In this document: positions 10,989 to 22,420 of the stretch, piece after piece
Layout: every line of letters starts with the position of its first letter
Position numbering within the stretch: position 1 is the stretch's first letter
Assembly: GCA_038030265.1 (NCBI GenBank)
Contig: CM075940.1
Coordinates: forward strand, 28,434,940-28,498,939
From: Corythucha ciliata
Lineage: Eukaryota; Arthropoda; Insecta; Hemiptera; Tingidae
Length of the DNA: 64,000 bases
Direction of reading: 5' to 3'
The notes under the pieces: generated by a model
The model's input: only the letters and a program-made list of their open reading frames with translations
Database searches by the model: none
Told to the model about the DNA's origin: nothing
Program-made: the position numbers and the translations under genes

Positions 10989-12405
10989 TCAGGAAGTTGA
11001 TGAGAGCGGGATATTAGTGAGGGCCATGGTCGCCCCGATACCTCTTCGATGGTACCATCCCCTAGCAAATCCGTTCAACCGCTGAACAGCTGCTCGAGAG
11101 GTAATTAAATGGTGTGGTAATCGAGGTTGATTCCAGATGACGCGGAGATCCGTGTAACTTGGACAGCTCCAGAGGACATGGGCTGTGGTCTCCTCCCGGT
11201 GGCCACATGGGCAATCTGGTGAGTCTCTTCTCCGATAGAAGTGGAGGTTGCCGTTAAAGCTATCGTGTCCAGAGCTGGATCGCTGGGTAGGGTAGCAGGC
11301 GTAGATAAGGCATACGCATGCGCTGCTGAAACGAGGGAATAATGCTATGTAGATGACGCGCGGTGTTGTTTTGGTCCCATCGTTGTTGCCATTGTGCAAT
11401 CAAGGCACGCCTTACAGCCCGACGGTGCGAGATAAAATCCTCCTCATCAGGTACTGCCATAATCCAGTCTGGCCGTGGAAGATTCGTATTCAGGTGTTTA
11501 AAATGGATTGCAAGGCTCTCATCGAGAACAAGGTTTATTGGGGGGACGCCAGCCAGAACATGGCATGTTGAGTGCGCTGTGGTAGCGTAAGCTTTAAGCA
11601 CCTGCAGTAGTATCAGACGCTGAATCGTGAGAATCTTGTTTCTAGCACGCTGACTGACACGGGGCAACCATGCAATGATGCAAAGGATGCGTGAAACCAG
11701 TACCTGCTGGTAATATACGAGTCTTGAGGATAGAGATGCTCCCCATTATGGGCCGAAAAGTCCACGAAGTGGTAGAACTCGCTCTCGTAGCAGTTGGAGA
11801 TGTGGCCACGGTGTGGAACGGCGGTTTAGGATTACTCCAAGGTAAACTGGCTTTTTGGTCAGGAGGAAAGTTCTCCCGTCTCGAAGTAATATGCGGTTGG
11901 TGCGTATTCGGCCCCGAGCGACGAATGTTTGTGTTTTGGAAATTGCGAGACGCAGGTGCATTGAATCACACCATTTTTCTACGCACTTCAAGGCTTCAAA
12001 GGCACGGTCACAGAGGTGACCATTATCGGTGGCTCTAATGATGATGGCCAAGTCATCAACATACGCGATTGTTTGGAAATTAAGATTCGTGAGGCGTCGC
12101 AGTAGTTCACTGAAAGTTAAAGCCCAAAGGGCGCAGGCGAAGACCGCTCCTTGGAGACATCCTGCGGTTGATAGGGTAGGTTACGCCATTGCAGTATGCA
12201 GTTCTGCCACAGTGAAGTAGCTACAAAGGAGGCGATACAAGATAGGATTCTCGTTTCGCGCAGGGCAGTTAGGATATCCGGCTGCCACATCTCGTTATAT
12301 GCTCCTGAGATGTCCAAGAAGAGAACCACAGTAGTATCTCGCGAAGGCGTCAGTCCGCGGCGGTGCTTTCAACCTCCCTCTTGCCTCAGTCATCCTCACA
12401 GCTAG
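10989..12405 (-). pseudogene. R1-clade-like LINE ORF2, reverse transcriptase to C-terminal finger
   Basis: A 5'-truncated ORF2 read leftward in several frames. It opens with the RT palm motif LFLDISGAYN (around 12320), continues near 12050 with LAIIIRATDNG in the position of the catalytic block, and then EKWCDSMHLRLAISKTQ. The thumb-like block VLAGVPPINL lies near 11540. The C-terminal Cys-His motif CPCGHREETTAHVLWSC lies near 11200. VLAG-P-I-L plus this CCHC finger is typical of R1, TRAS and Waldo-like LINEs. At least three frameshifts separate the blocks. Endonuclease and the first RT blocks are missing, as expected of incomplete reverse transcription. R1-clade elements are mainly known from arthropods. 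Confidence 0.75.
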
Positions 12406-15400
12406 TTTTAAAGATTGGACCGATTCTTTAGACCGAACTCTTCTTGATTAAATATTTTAAGAAGAAATAAATAAAATAAAACAAATAATCAACCAAAAAA
12501 GTGAACAACAAAATTTGAAATAAATAAAACGAGAGCTATTCAAACGAAAAGTGAACGCGATAAGAAAGCAGTTACACCTCACTCTACGAGTTTCAAACTC
12601 CAACTGACTACACACACACACTGACGCTAATTAATATGAATATTTTTACTTAGGAGTGTATGAAACATTGTATTTCTGTTCGTATCTTTATGTTGAGTAA
12701 GAATGAAGCAAATTTCATTTTATTACAAATAATGTTCAACCCGGAAGGCAGCCGAACAATAACCTTATTGAGAAGAGAAGTGGATAACTGAATTTTAAAG
12801 CAATTCTTCCCATTTCTTATTTCTCAATCATTCTCTCTCACTCTCACTCTCTCTCTCTCTCTCCTTCGCAAAGAGCGAATGCAAATAAAGTATATTTGAC
12901 GGTATCCCACTGGAGCTGAAAGTGAGCCACAGTTTATTCAAGTATTCGTCTTTTGATGTTGTTTCAGACAAATTAATACACGTATTCACTCGCAATTTGC
13001 GACATGTACAAAAATTGACAGGCAAAAAATCAACATTTCAACTAGAAAAAACAAAATTGCGCTGTCACACTGAAAGTTGGTTTTAATTTCCACCATACAC
13101 ATTACAATGCGTGGCTTTTATTTTCTTTCTCCCTCGCTCTACCGGCGATCTCTGTCACTGCGCGACGACGCTGTGACTTAGTTAAAATTGTTTGAGGTAC
13201 GGATTTATTTGATTTTATTTTTAATAAAGGATTTTACTAGCTTTAAATCGGATAATCGATGGAGGGATGAAAGTGATATTCGTGCGGGCGTAAGACAAAG
13301 GAAACTGTATATACTCTTTGGAGGGAGTTTCAGTTGTTAAATGAACAGAAATAAGGCCCGTTGTGAGGGGATGAGGTTGCGAGACGGGGGTGATGGCGTG
13401 GAAGAAGAGGAAGAAACAATTTCACTTTAGGTGTAAAGTTCTAACGAAAACTCATTCTCATTATAATGGGAAGGTAAAGTGTAAATAGTTGGCTAACTAT
13501 TTCAACTTAAAGGGCTAACCCATTAGCCTCCCTTGCGAAACTGAAGCATCTTCCATCGAGTAAAAGTGAATGTTTTAAAGAGTTTTAAGTTGGAGGGCTA
13601 AAAAAAAATGATGGCATTCAAAATGAGAAGAAAGGGTTTCTTAAAATGAGGGCGGGAAGACGGATTTCAATATATCTTAAAGTCAAGAGAACATCCGTCC
13701 CCGTAGTCACTGCGACCAATATTAATCATACCAACCAAAATGTTTCTTTTGTATTTTATCCTTGTAAAAAGGTTTAATGTTTCGCTGTTGGTATACGTGT
13801 CAGCAATATTCTTGATCTTGAAAGCAGCACGTATATCAAAAAAGTAATTCTTTCCCCTACGTAAAGAGCTTTTTCCCAGGGGTTTATCAAACCAAACACT
13901 AAGAAATACGACTAAAGAAGTCAACGCGTGTCTTCTGACTTCTCTGACAGGCTCGAATGTTATCCATTCAGCATCAGTAGAAGCTTGCTCCTGAACCATC
14001 ACGCACAAGCATTATATCGACATTTACTGCTCATAGTCAAAACAAACACGTGACGGAGAAAGGGCAAATGAGGGGGACAGCCTATGTTGTCGACAATAGT
14101 TAGAGACGCCCTCGAAGAACACACTTCTTGTCACACTGACAACGCGACGCATAAGAAACAATGATCTTCTTGACAAGTTATGAAACTTGACCATAGCTGA
14201 ACTGAACCATAGCTTTGAATTTAGCTGTTGCTCCCGCATACACACGTAATTTTCAACTTGGCAAAAATAGAAAATGGTATTTTTGAAGAATTAAAGAATT
14301 CAATTTCGTTCTGTTCCAAATAATAGTCTCTCGGAGCGTTTTATACAAAATTGGACGCCAATACACAAAACTTCCTGCCGAATTTTGAACGTTGACAAAA
14401 CAGCTCTGCTATCTTTGGCAACCCTCCTTTTAACTCTCACCACACTCAACTCTAGATGTTGTAACAGAATTGATAGTGAGCAATTCGTCTCGCTTTAATT
14501 ATGTTTGCCTTCGAACGGGGCTTCCGGCTGCTCCGACACGTGAAATCGCCATGTTTTTTCATGTGCGTCCATGGCCTCCAAACAAAATAGTCGTCTGTTT
14601 ATAGAGTAAGATGAGACAAGTTACACGTGCGAATGCCGATGAAACATAAATCTCGATGTCAATTGCTTTATTACCACAATCCCCGAAACCATCCCATTTG
14701 GAACAGAAGGGTTAGAAACTGCTTCCAGAGTCAAAACAACAGCGGGAGGGAAAGACAACACGAAGTACGGGAGGAAAGCAGGAAATGAACAGCCAGCCCC
14801 ACGTGAGTTCCCTAGTTTGCCTTTCATTTTACCCTCTTTCTCTTAAAAACCATTTTGTTTTATTTTATTTTTTTCATAAGGATGTTCTCTATTGCTAGTT
14901 TAATTGTTTGCAAGGAGAAAGAAGACTTTAATCTGAGGCGAAATGACTTTTACCGGAACCACCCGTGGTAGAAGGACTTTTTCATTTTGACAACCTCTGG
15001 TTTCCGTCGAGTGGGGGATGAGGGTAATCCAAACTTTATTATTGTGTCAAATTCGTAATTTTCATTTTAAAAAAAGCGGCGCGGGAAGGAGTCTGCTCCA
15101 AAAATAAAACATAAATTAATCCATGATAGTTTCTAATTTATCGTAGAGAAATGACCGTTCTTGTCTGTTTATTTTGCATTTCGTGAAGCTGGCAATAGTA
15201 TATTGTACACCTAGGCATGAAAGGCGTACTTTTCCGGGCCGAGAAAAAAAAAAGTGGCCAGCCGAGACGCAGTCGAGTACACATGATTTTTATCCTACGC
15301 AAGAATGGCGAAAAAATTAATGAATTAGTATTGAGTTTAAAACTGGAAGGTGGAATAAAAAGAAAACGTTTATCTGTACTTGACAAAATACAAAATAAAA

Positions 15401-17336
15401 GTGCATCTAGACAAATGACAACGCCTCAGTGAGTGGGAACGACGTCGGTCGGTGTGGAGGAGTGATGAGAGGTGCGTTGCGTGGCAACGAGAAAACCCCC
15501 AGCAAGAATAGGAAACAAAATGCGATAGCTATCCGAAGCGGATCTTGGTGACAAATTTGGGCAAAAATGTTCATGCCTAGACATGAAAATCGTATTTTCA
15601 TGACAGTTGCGAGTCATGAAAGCACGCGTTTTCACATCGAGTAGGATAAACAAGTTTTATTTTCATCACTCTGTTGTCTGAATAATTTTATCAAAATTAC
15701 CTTGCCCTTGTTAGAAAAAGAATTTTTTTGACATCATGAACCACACCAGAATGCCTTGGTAGTCTATCTCCCAATCATGAGGTGAAATTTGTTTCCTCTG
15801 CGAAATAGATTTCCGAGTTTTATGGCAAGCCCGGAGCGTGAGGTTTTCGTTTTTTTTTTTTTTTTTTTTTTTTTTTTGTAAAGTGTAATAACGGTAGTGA
15901 GGTCAGCTTGCAGCTTGGACACGTTTTTTCGCTCTAGGTCCATTCCCAAAGGGACAGAGGAAGTTAAAGTGGATTATGCTGTTTACCATACGAATAAAGT
16001 GTTGATCGTGCTTCTTAACGTTTTTTTTATGCGTTTTTTTTTCATATTTAAAATTGAATAGCTTCGGAATATTATGTGTATTTTCAGTTAATTTTTCGAT
16101 AAACATTTGGATTCCCAACATTAAAAATGAAAACAGCTTATTACAATTTTATCGCTCAATAAAGTTCATGCGTCACACTGCAAGGCTACACATCCATATT
16201 CTGAAGCCGTACCCAATGCGCATCAAGAGAAGGAGAGCAAAAAAAAAAGAGGGCAAAAGGAATAATTTGGAGCAAAGTACAGCCCGGAAAGTTGTGGAGG
16301 CAATCCATCACCTTTAGTAAGGGCGGGGAAAAGGTGATACATCCATGGACTCAGCGCAACCCATACTTTTATACCCACAAGCTTTTCAATATTTAATTTC
16401 CGATTGCTTCTTGTCACATGAAATAAGAGCCCGTCACAAGTCTTTTTATTTTGCAAAACTTTTCTTTCTTTTCCTTTTTTTTTCGCTTCCCCCCATATTT
16501 TATCGTTGCCAGCTATTGAGATAAATGGTCGCTCGCACTGGCCCGTTTTCTGCTAATATGTCAGCCTTCCGAGAGCTGTCTCAGTCTCCTTTGCTTCTGG
16601 TTTACTGCGTTCCCAAAAGGTGGCCATTAATCTTTTATTCTATTCTGGTTGAGCTTTTCAACAAGTATTTTTTGTTTTTATTCTTTTTATGACGTCGGTT
16701 AACGATTGAGCCTCACTCCCACTCTCTTCTGGAAGAAACGTTTGTATCAGAAAGTGTCATTGTTGAATATCTTGGCCGAGGTGGTTATTATAATTTTGAG
16801 GGGGATACCGGGAAACTGAGTTGAACAATTCATTAACTCCGGTGATATATTTCTCTTTTGAGTTAAGAATAATAATGAACATGTTTTACCACTGTTTTAA
16901 CATCAAATGCCTGCCTGGCTGGTTTGTTCTTTCCAAGCCCTTCAGGGGATGGTTCAAACTTGTCTGAACCCAATGGGGGGGGGGGCAGAACTCCCCCCTC
17001 CCCAATTGAGGTCAGAATAATAAGAAAGAAATACAAAAAATTAAAAATAGAAGTAAGAAAATAAATTAAATTAAATCAAATGAGAAAGAGCGAATCGACA
17101 GTTTTCACCTCACTACAAAAGAAGCCGGAAAATTCATACGAAACTCAGGGTGGTTAAAGGACCTCCTCCCCCCACCCAAGGATTTTGATTTCATTCTTTC
17201 GGGGAAAGAAACCCGAAAAATCAGGAAAAGAGGCTCCTGTATCTTTCTTTTTCACTGACGGTGTGCAATCTCCCCTCCTCCTCCGCACAAATTCTGATGC
17301 GTTCCGGGACTAACAATATGGCGAATTTGTGCTTTA
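12406..17336. other. Long stretch without recognisable genes
   Basis: Nearly 5 kb with only short open frames on both strands. It contains a TC microsatellite at about 12832-12863, a poly-T run near 15848-15877 and a poly-G run near 16976-16986. No splice-linked exons, RNA genes or terminal repeats could be supported. It may be intergenic or intronic DNA. Confidence 0.45.
12832..12863. repeat. (TC)n microsatellite
   Basis: About 32 bases of CT/TC dinucleotides with two CA interruptions. Confidence 0.9.
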
Positions 17337-19955
17337 CACTGAGAAAAAAAGTCGGTAAGCTCACTCGGTTAGACTTGAAACTCGGTCGTTCTTACCGTGA
17401 AAACGGCTGGCTTAACCTGACTTTTTTAACCGTGTCAATTCGGTAGACACGGTTGAACAGGTAAATTAAATATGGTCAACCTAACCGAATTTGAGCTAAG
17501 ATCTGTAGAACCAACCGTGCAATTTAACATTTTAACCTTGTCTGTCAGTTAATACCGGAATAACCGAGTTGCTCATTCTAATGTACGTTGAACCAACGTA
17601 CTACCTAACGGTTAAGACTACCGAATCCATGAGTCGATCACGCGGTAATAAAGACCAATGATGGGCACACACAAAAAAATAACGGTTGGGGAATTGGGGA
17701 ATTGGATCACATTAGACAAAGATGGGCGGAGGGGCATAGGACAGGAGGCAAGCCTCGAGCTGCTTGCGTAGCAGAAAAAAATAAAAGAAATAGCGCCCCG
17801 CAGCATGCTCAAGCTGACCAAGTCCCAACCTTGAAAGTCGGCTAGCTACACAGAACACGGTCAGCATCAACCGTGTAGCAACTCCCTCCACCTAACAACC
17901 TCCTCCGAGGCTCCGACAAAGCATAATTCCTCTCCCTCGCTATTCATTCTGGGTTCTGCGATTGGGATAGAAACTAGAAAGTGTGCTTTTGTCAGTCGCG
18001 TACATTTTATTGAAAACTTGCAATTCCAAAGTTTTGAGTGAACCTATTTTTTCTGCCTAAACTTGGTAAAGAGGAAGCAAAATCGACAAATCAGTGGTAA
18101 GTAGATACATGATTAATTTGTAACAGTGCACGATTAATTTTTTTTCGATGGTTTCTGGTATTTGACTAATTTTGCAATAGCGGGTTTTCAATGGGAACAC
18201 TCTCATCTCAATGCATTTAGACGATGTTTGATTTGGTGGGAAAGGCAGGGGTATATTTATCTGGTATAACGCGTTGAGCGGCGTGGCGCTAAACCAACAA
18301 TTTTGTTGAATTTTAATTTTATTTAATCGTGTAAGTTTTCTATTTTGTCTTCTTTAATATGTGTTGAAAACTGCACGTATATTTCTTCCTTCTACACTAC
18401 TACAGCAAACCTGTCCAAGGTGAACTCCTCGTAAAGCGGAAAACCTGTCAATTGCGGAAAATTGGGCCGATCTCTTGAAATAACTAATGCACGTTTCTCG
18501 CTAATAATTATGGAAACCTCTCTAACGTGGAAGTGGAAAGCCTGAAACAGCAACACAATGCAGCTGCAAGGTAACAGTACTGCTTGTTGTTTCAATTTTC
18601 AACAGCCTTAACATAAAACTTCTGTTTTGTTTAGGAGTCCCATCTACTTCATTCAGTGGAAGTCGGTATCGCCTCCCGTGGGAAAATGTAACACAGTACA
18701 GCTGCAAGGTCACAGTACTAGTTCTAGTCGCTGTTTCGAGCTGGAACAACCGAAATTGATTTTTTTTTTTTTGAATTTTTTCTAGGCTACGCAGTCACCG
18801 AGCAGATTGTAAAATTGTTTTAAAAAAAACAAAACAACAACAAACAAACAAAACGCCAGCAACCCAGAGTAAAATCGCCTAATAAGGAAGTGATCGTATT
18901 GAAGTACTCTTCTATAGTGCAACAACAAAGTAATTGGTCGTTTTTTTACTCTTCAATGAACGAATGAAGACACGGAATCTCAATATGCGTGTGTATACGT
19001 ACATTCATGAACATATGAACTTTGAAATACATGATGGCATTAAATAGTTATATTACGAAACACTCTTATTTCGCTGCTAATGTTTATTTCAATTACGTAT
19101 GTGCCCTAATCTTAATTTTTATAATTTTTGTAGCGCGCCTGATTACTCTAGAGTTCAAAGCGAAGCGTGGGTCGGTTTCTGCATCGCATACGTTTTCTCG
19201 CCTCTCTCGCCTATGTTTACTAGTGAGGAAAGAAGAATAAAAAAAATAAAAAAAAAAAGAAAAAAAAAATGCTACAACAACAAAAGAAACCTACGATAAA
19301 ATAAATAACTATTGTTGTCGAGTCTGGCACAGTTCTGTTGGAGTTCAGAAGGTTAGTTTGGCTGACTCAACGTGGCTGGCATCCCAAAGCATAGTGAGGA
19401 GTATCAGATAAGTGACGATTAAAACTACAAAATTGTTTGCCTGTCTGACATTTCAGAGACGATCAAAATAGCGAAGTGAATTTGGTAAGATTAACGGAAC
19501 AGGAATGGTACGAATAACTCAGCATAGTGGGATGGGTCAACCGACCCTTAACGGTCAAAATAACCGAGCAGCGTGGGTGGCCTTGACGTTATGTATTCGG
19601 TTGCTATAAACGAAAGATCGGTTGGAGCAGCAGTATTCATGTGGAACGAATGACAGATCAGACTGAGTTAGTCTAACTGTGAAGGCGGTAGAGATAACCG
19701 AATATTCGGTAGTCGCTCGTTAACCAAGCGTTCAGTTAAAATAACCGTGCTGAATTTTGATCGAGTCTACTCGGTCAACCTCGGATCAACCGAGCTAAGT
19801 CGGTCAGAGAGTTGCAACCGAGCGGACACGGTTATCAGGGGAACTAGGTCAATTAGACCTAGCATACTTCTAACCGTGTCTGCTCGGTTGCAAGTCTCTG
19901 ACCGACTTAGCTCGGTTGATACTGACCGATTATCTGTTGATTTTTTTTCTCAGTG
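17337..19955. mobile_element. Non-autonomous TIR element with AACCG motif arrays
   Basis: A 2619-bp element bounded by inverted repeats CACTGAGAAAAAAA (17337-17350) and the reverse complement ending at 19955, with TA directly outside each end. About 300 bp inside the left end and 480 bp inside the right end are crowded with AACCGAG, AACCGTG and CGGTTA words in both directions, some forming hairpins. The middle, about 17900-19470, has no such motifs and no transposase. Motif clusters next to short terminal repeats recall the subterminal transposase-binding sites of CACTA and related elements. The TA flanks would also fit a Tc1/mariner-type insertion. The superfamily is therefore left open. Confidence 0.6.
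19785..19920. repeat. 136-bp near-perfect palindrome in the TIR element
   Basis: The left arm starts ATCAACCGAGCTAAGTCGG and the right arm ends with its exact complement. The arms also share AGAG(T)TGCAACCGAGC and ACACGGTTA, with a few mismatches near the tip. The centre is CTAGGTC-AATTA-GACCTAG at 19844-19862. It could extrude as a cruciform or fold as an RNA hairpin of about 60 bp. Confidence 0.85.
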
Positions 19956-20459
19956 TACCCCGTTAACTACATTTTAGTTTTTATCGCCCCCACTTTTCTC
20001 TTCATACCTCCATGCATGGGCGCATGGGCATGGGGCTAAAATAATAGGGCTCTTAAAATTGAAAATAATAATTTATCCTATTTTCGTTTTTTCAAGACAA
20101 GTGGTGAACTACTGGAGCTACAGAGCTTCGCATGGGCTCCAAATTTAGCACATTTGGTGTTCTTTCATAAGTATAATAATTACCTTTTTCGTAAGATGCA
20201 TTTTTAGGGAGAAATAAGCCAAAATTCGAAACAAGTCTGAAAATTTCGAGGTTTTTCGAGCACCCTGAAGTTAGCACAGGGTTTTCGAAGCTGCAAACTT
20301 GGATTAACACTAGTGGTACCTCCCCTGACAACATACTAAAAATTCATATTTACCGGATTTTTTGCAATGTTTGCCTTTTTTTTGCCTTGAGTGACTGGCC
20401 TAAATTGGTTTTATTGATTTTTAGGTTCCATTAGAATGTGGTTCAACTATAGTTTTTTA
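19956..20459. other. No recognisable gene
   Basis: Spacer between the TIR element and the type B array. Short frames without family signature. Confidence 0.4.
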
Positions 20460-21290
20460 ATTAGCCAAAATTATACACAAGACTGCTTGAAGCCATGAAA
20501 CTTGATTTAAACGTAAATCCCGAAAGTTGGATTTGTAGGAGTCAACTCCAAAAAATTTGGGTTTGAAAGAGTGAAAGTATGCGAAATTGTGGTTTTGCAA
20601 GAGCCAAATCCACGAAATTTGACTCTTTAAATGCATAGATTTCGGAATAAAAGAGTAAAATCGCCGGAGGCGAAGCGGAGGTTTTTCTTCAGGAAATCCG
20701 TGTAGTGTAACTGGGGCTTTTAATAGCCAAAATAACAAAATTTGGCTTTTAGTTACCCAAAAAAAAACTGTATTTGAAAATGATAAATTAGTTGTCGAAT
20801 TAGTCAAAGCTGCAAAAACGAGTTTAGAAAGAGCTAAAGCCACACAAATTTTGTTGATTTTGTTTTTCTCTGTTTTTGAAAGAGGAAAGACCGCGAAATC
20901 GGTGTTTGAAATGGCAAATTCGGTTTTGGAGAAGCCGAATCCAAGACATCTGGAATACGGAAGAGCCAATTTCCGTGGCGACATTGTCTGAAAAGGCCAA
21001 AGTCACGCCATTTGGTTTTCAAATGGGCCAAACTAGTTTTTAAAAAAAATTGTAGAAAGAGTTTTCGCCCTAAAATTTGGTTTATGATAAATCGTAAATC
21101 TCCAAAATTGGGTTTTGAACAAATCCAAAAAATTTGGTCTTCAAAGAGTGGAAATCCTCAAAATTACGGTTTAAAGGAGTCAAACCTACGAAATTTTGTT
21201 TTTGAGAGATAAAAAATCCTTAAAATTAGGATTTCAACGAGCGAAATCCGTAAAATTTGGTTTTGAGAGAGCGAAAATTAGATTGAGCCA
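20460..21290 (+). repeat. Degenerate ~30-31-bp tandem array, type B
   Basis: Units of 30-31 bp resemble AAAATTTGGTTTTGA followed by AAGAGCGAAATCCGT. The clearest run is 21100-21290, where five successive units can be aligned by eye. The minus strand stays open for 175 codons (20984-20457). Because the period is close to 30 bp, this frame gives a loose ten-residue repeat with Ser/Phe/Lys-rich units. I read the open frame as a consequence of the repeat and not as a gene. The array precedes a likely hAT-like end at 21558. Confidence 0.65.
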
Positions 21291-21496
21291 AACGCACAGG
21301 GCATGTTTTGGATTCTAAGGCAGTATTCCAAGATTTTTTGTCTTAATCAAATTGCCAGCACCATATTCACTCAGATTCTTAAGCAGATATCAAACACTGC
21401 AATATAAAATCCGGGTTATGGGAAACAAAGACAGTGCGCTTTCGGGCTAATTTTTTATATAAAAAAATTAAGAAATTAGGCCAATGAGATAAGTTG

Positions 21497-21558
21497 GGGG
21501 GGGGGGTAAGAAAACATTTTACCACCACCCCCGTCACGGAGACCTAAAACCGCCCCTG
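21497..21558 (+). repeat. Probable hAT-like right terminus
   Basis: A G-run, an AC-rich stretch and the closing CCTAAAACCGCCCCTG lie to the right of the type B array. The last bases resemble the complement of a CAGGGGCGG start common in hAT ends. No target duplication or left end was found. Confidence 0.35.
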
Positions 21559-21637
21559 CCTTATGAAGGCTTTTTTGGCCGGGAAAAATAACTCTAAAAA
21601 TCACCCACTGTGGTTTTGACAAAAATGCTCTATTGGA

Positions 21638-22420
21638 GATGCACGTGAACCTGGCGGCACACATATCACTAAACACGACGAAAATGGCGCCATTCGTTTG
21701 TTTACTGTTTGTTTACGTTTGTTTAGGCCAAATTTTCGTTTGTTTAGCCCTGTAAAATACATTTTTTTAAAGAACAACATGTGTGCCGCCAACTTCACGC
21801 AACGGCACACATGACCCCAATCGTTTGTTTCGCTACATATTCGGACAGAACTTCGTTTGTTTACGTTTGTTTAGCCCAAATTTTCGTTTGTTTAGCCCTG
21901 GAATATACAATTTTTTAAAAAACTATGTGTGCCGCCAACTTCACGCAACAGCACACATTTAGTTTTTTTTTAAAATTTATGTTGCAGGGCTACAAACGAA
22001 AATTTGGGCTAAACAAACGTAATCAAACGAAGTTCTGTCCGAATATGTAGCGAAACAAACGGTTAGGGTCATGTGTGCCGTTGCGTGAAGTTGGCGGCAC
22101 ACATGATGTATTTTCTTATAAATACATGTTTTGCTGGGCTAAACATACGAAAAGTTGGGCTAAACAAACGTAAATTTGGGCTAAACAAACGTAAACAAAC
22201 AAAGTTCTGTCCGAATATGTAACGAAACAAACGATTGGGGTCATGTGTGCCGTTGCGTGAAGTTGGCGGCACACATGATGTATTTTCTTATAAATACATG
22301 TTTTGCAGGGCTAAACAAACGAAAAGTTGGGCTAAACAAACGTAAACAAACAGTAAACAAACGAATGGCGCCATTTTCGTCGGGTTTAGTGATTTGTGTG
22401 CCGCCAGGTTCACGTGCATC
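21638..22420. mobile_element. Foldback element with nested palindromes
   Basis: A 783-bp element whose two halves are inverted copies. Outer arms begin GATGCACGTGAACCTGGCGG at 21638, and the complement ends at 22420. They are followed by a shared GGCGCCATTCGTTTGTTTAC segment. Inside, the word GGGCTAAACAAACG and its complement recur many times. A 34-bp palindrome, ATGTGTGCCG then CGGCACACAT around a 14-base loop, is repeated: two copies in the right arm are 173 bp apart (22070 and 22243), and two in the left arm are about 147 bp apart. No coding capacity. Flanks share TTGGA, but there is no clean adjacent duplication, so the class is unknown. Confidence 0.75.

Noticed and set aside
20457..20984. 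175-codon minus-strand protein gene
   Set aside because: Lies in the ~30-bp type B array. A period divisible by three keeps the frame open, and the product is a loose ten-residue repeat with no domain.
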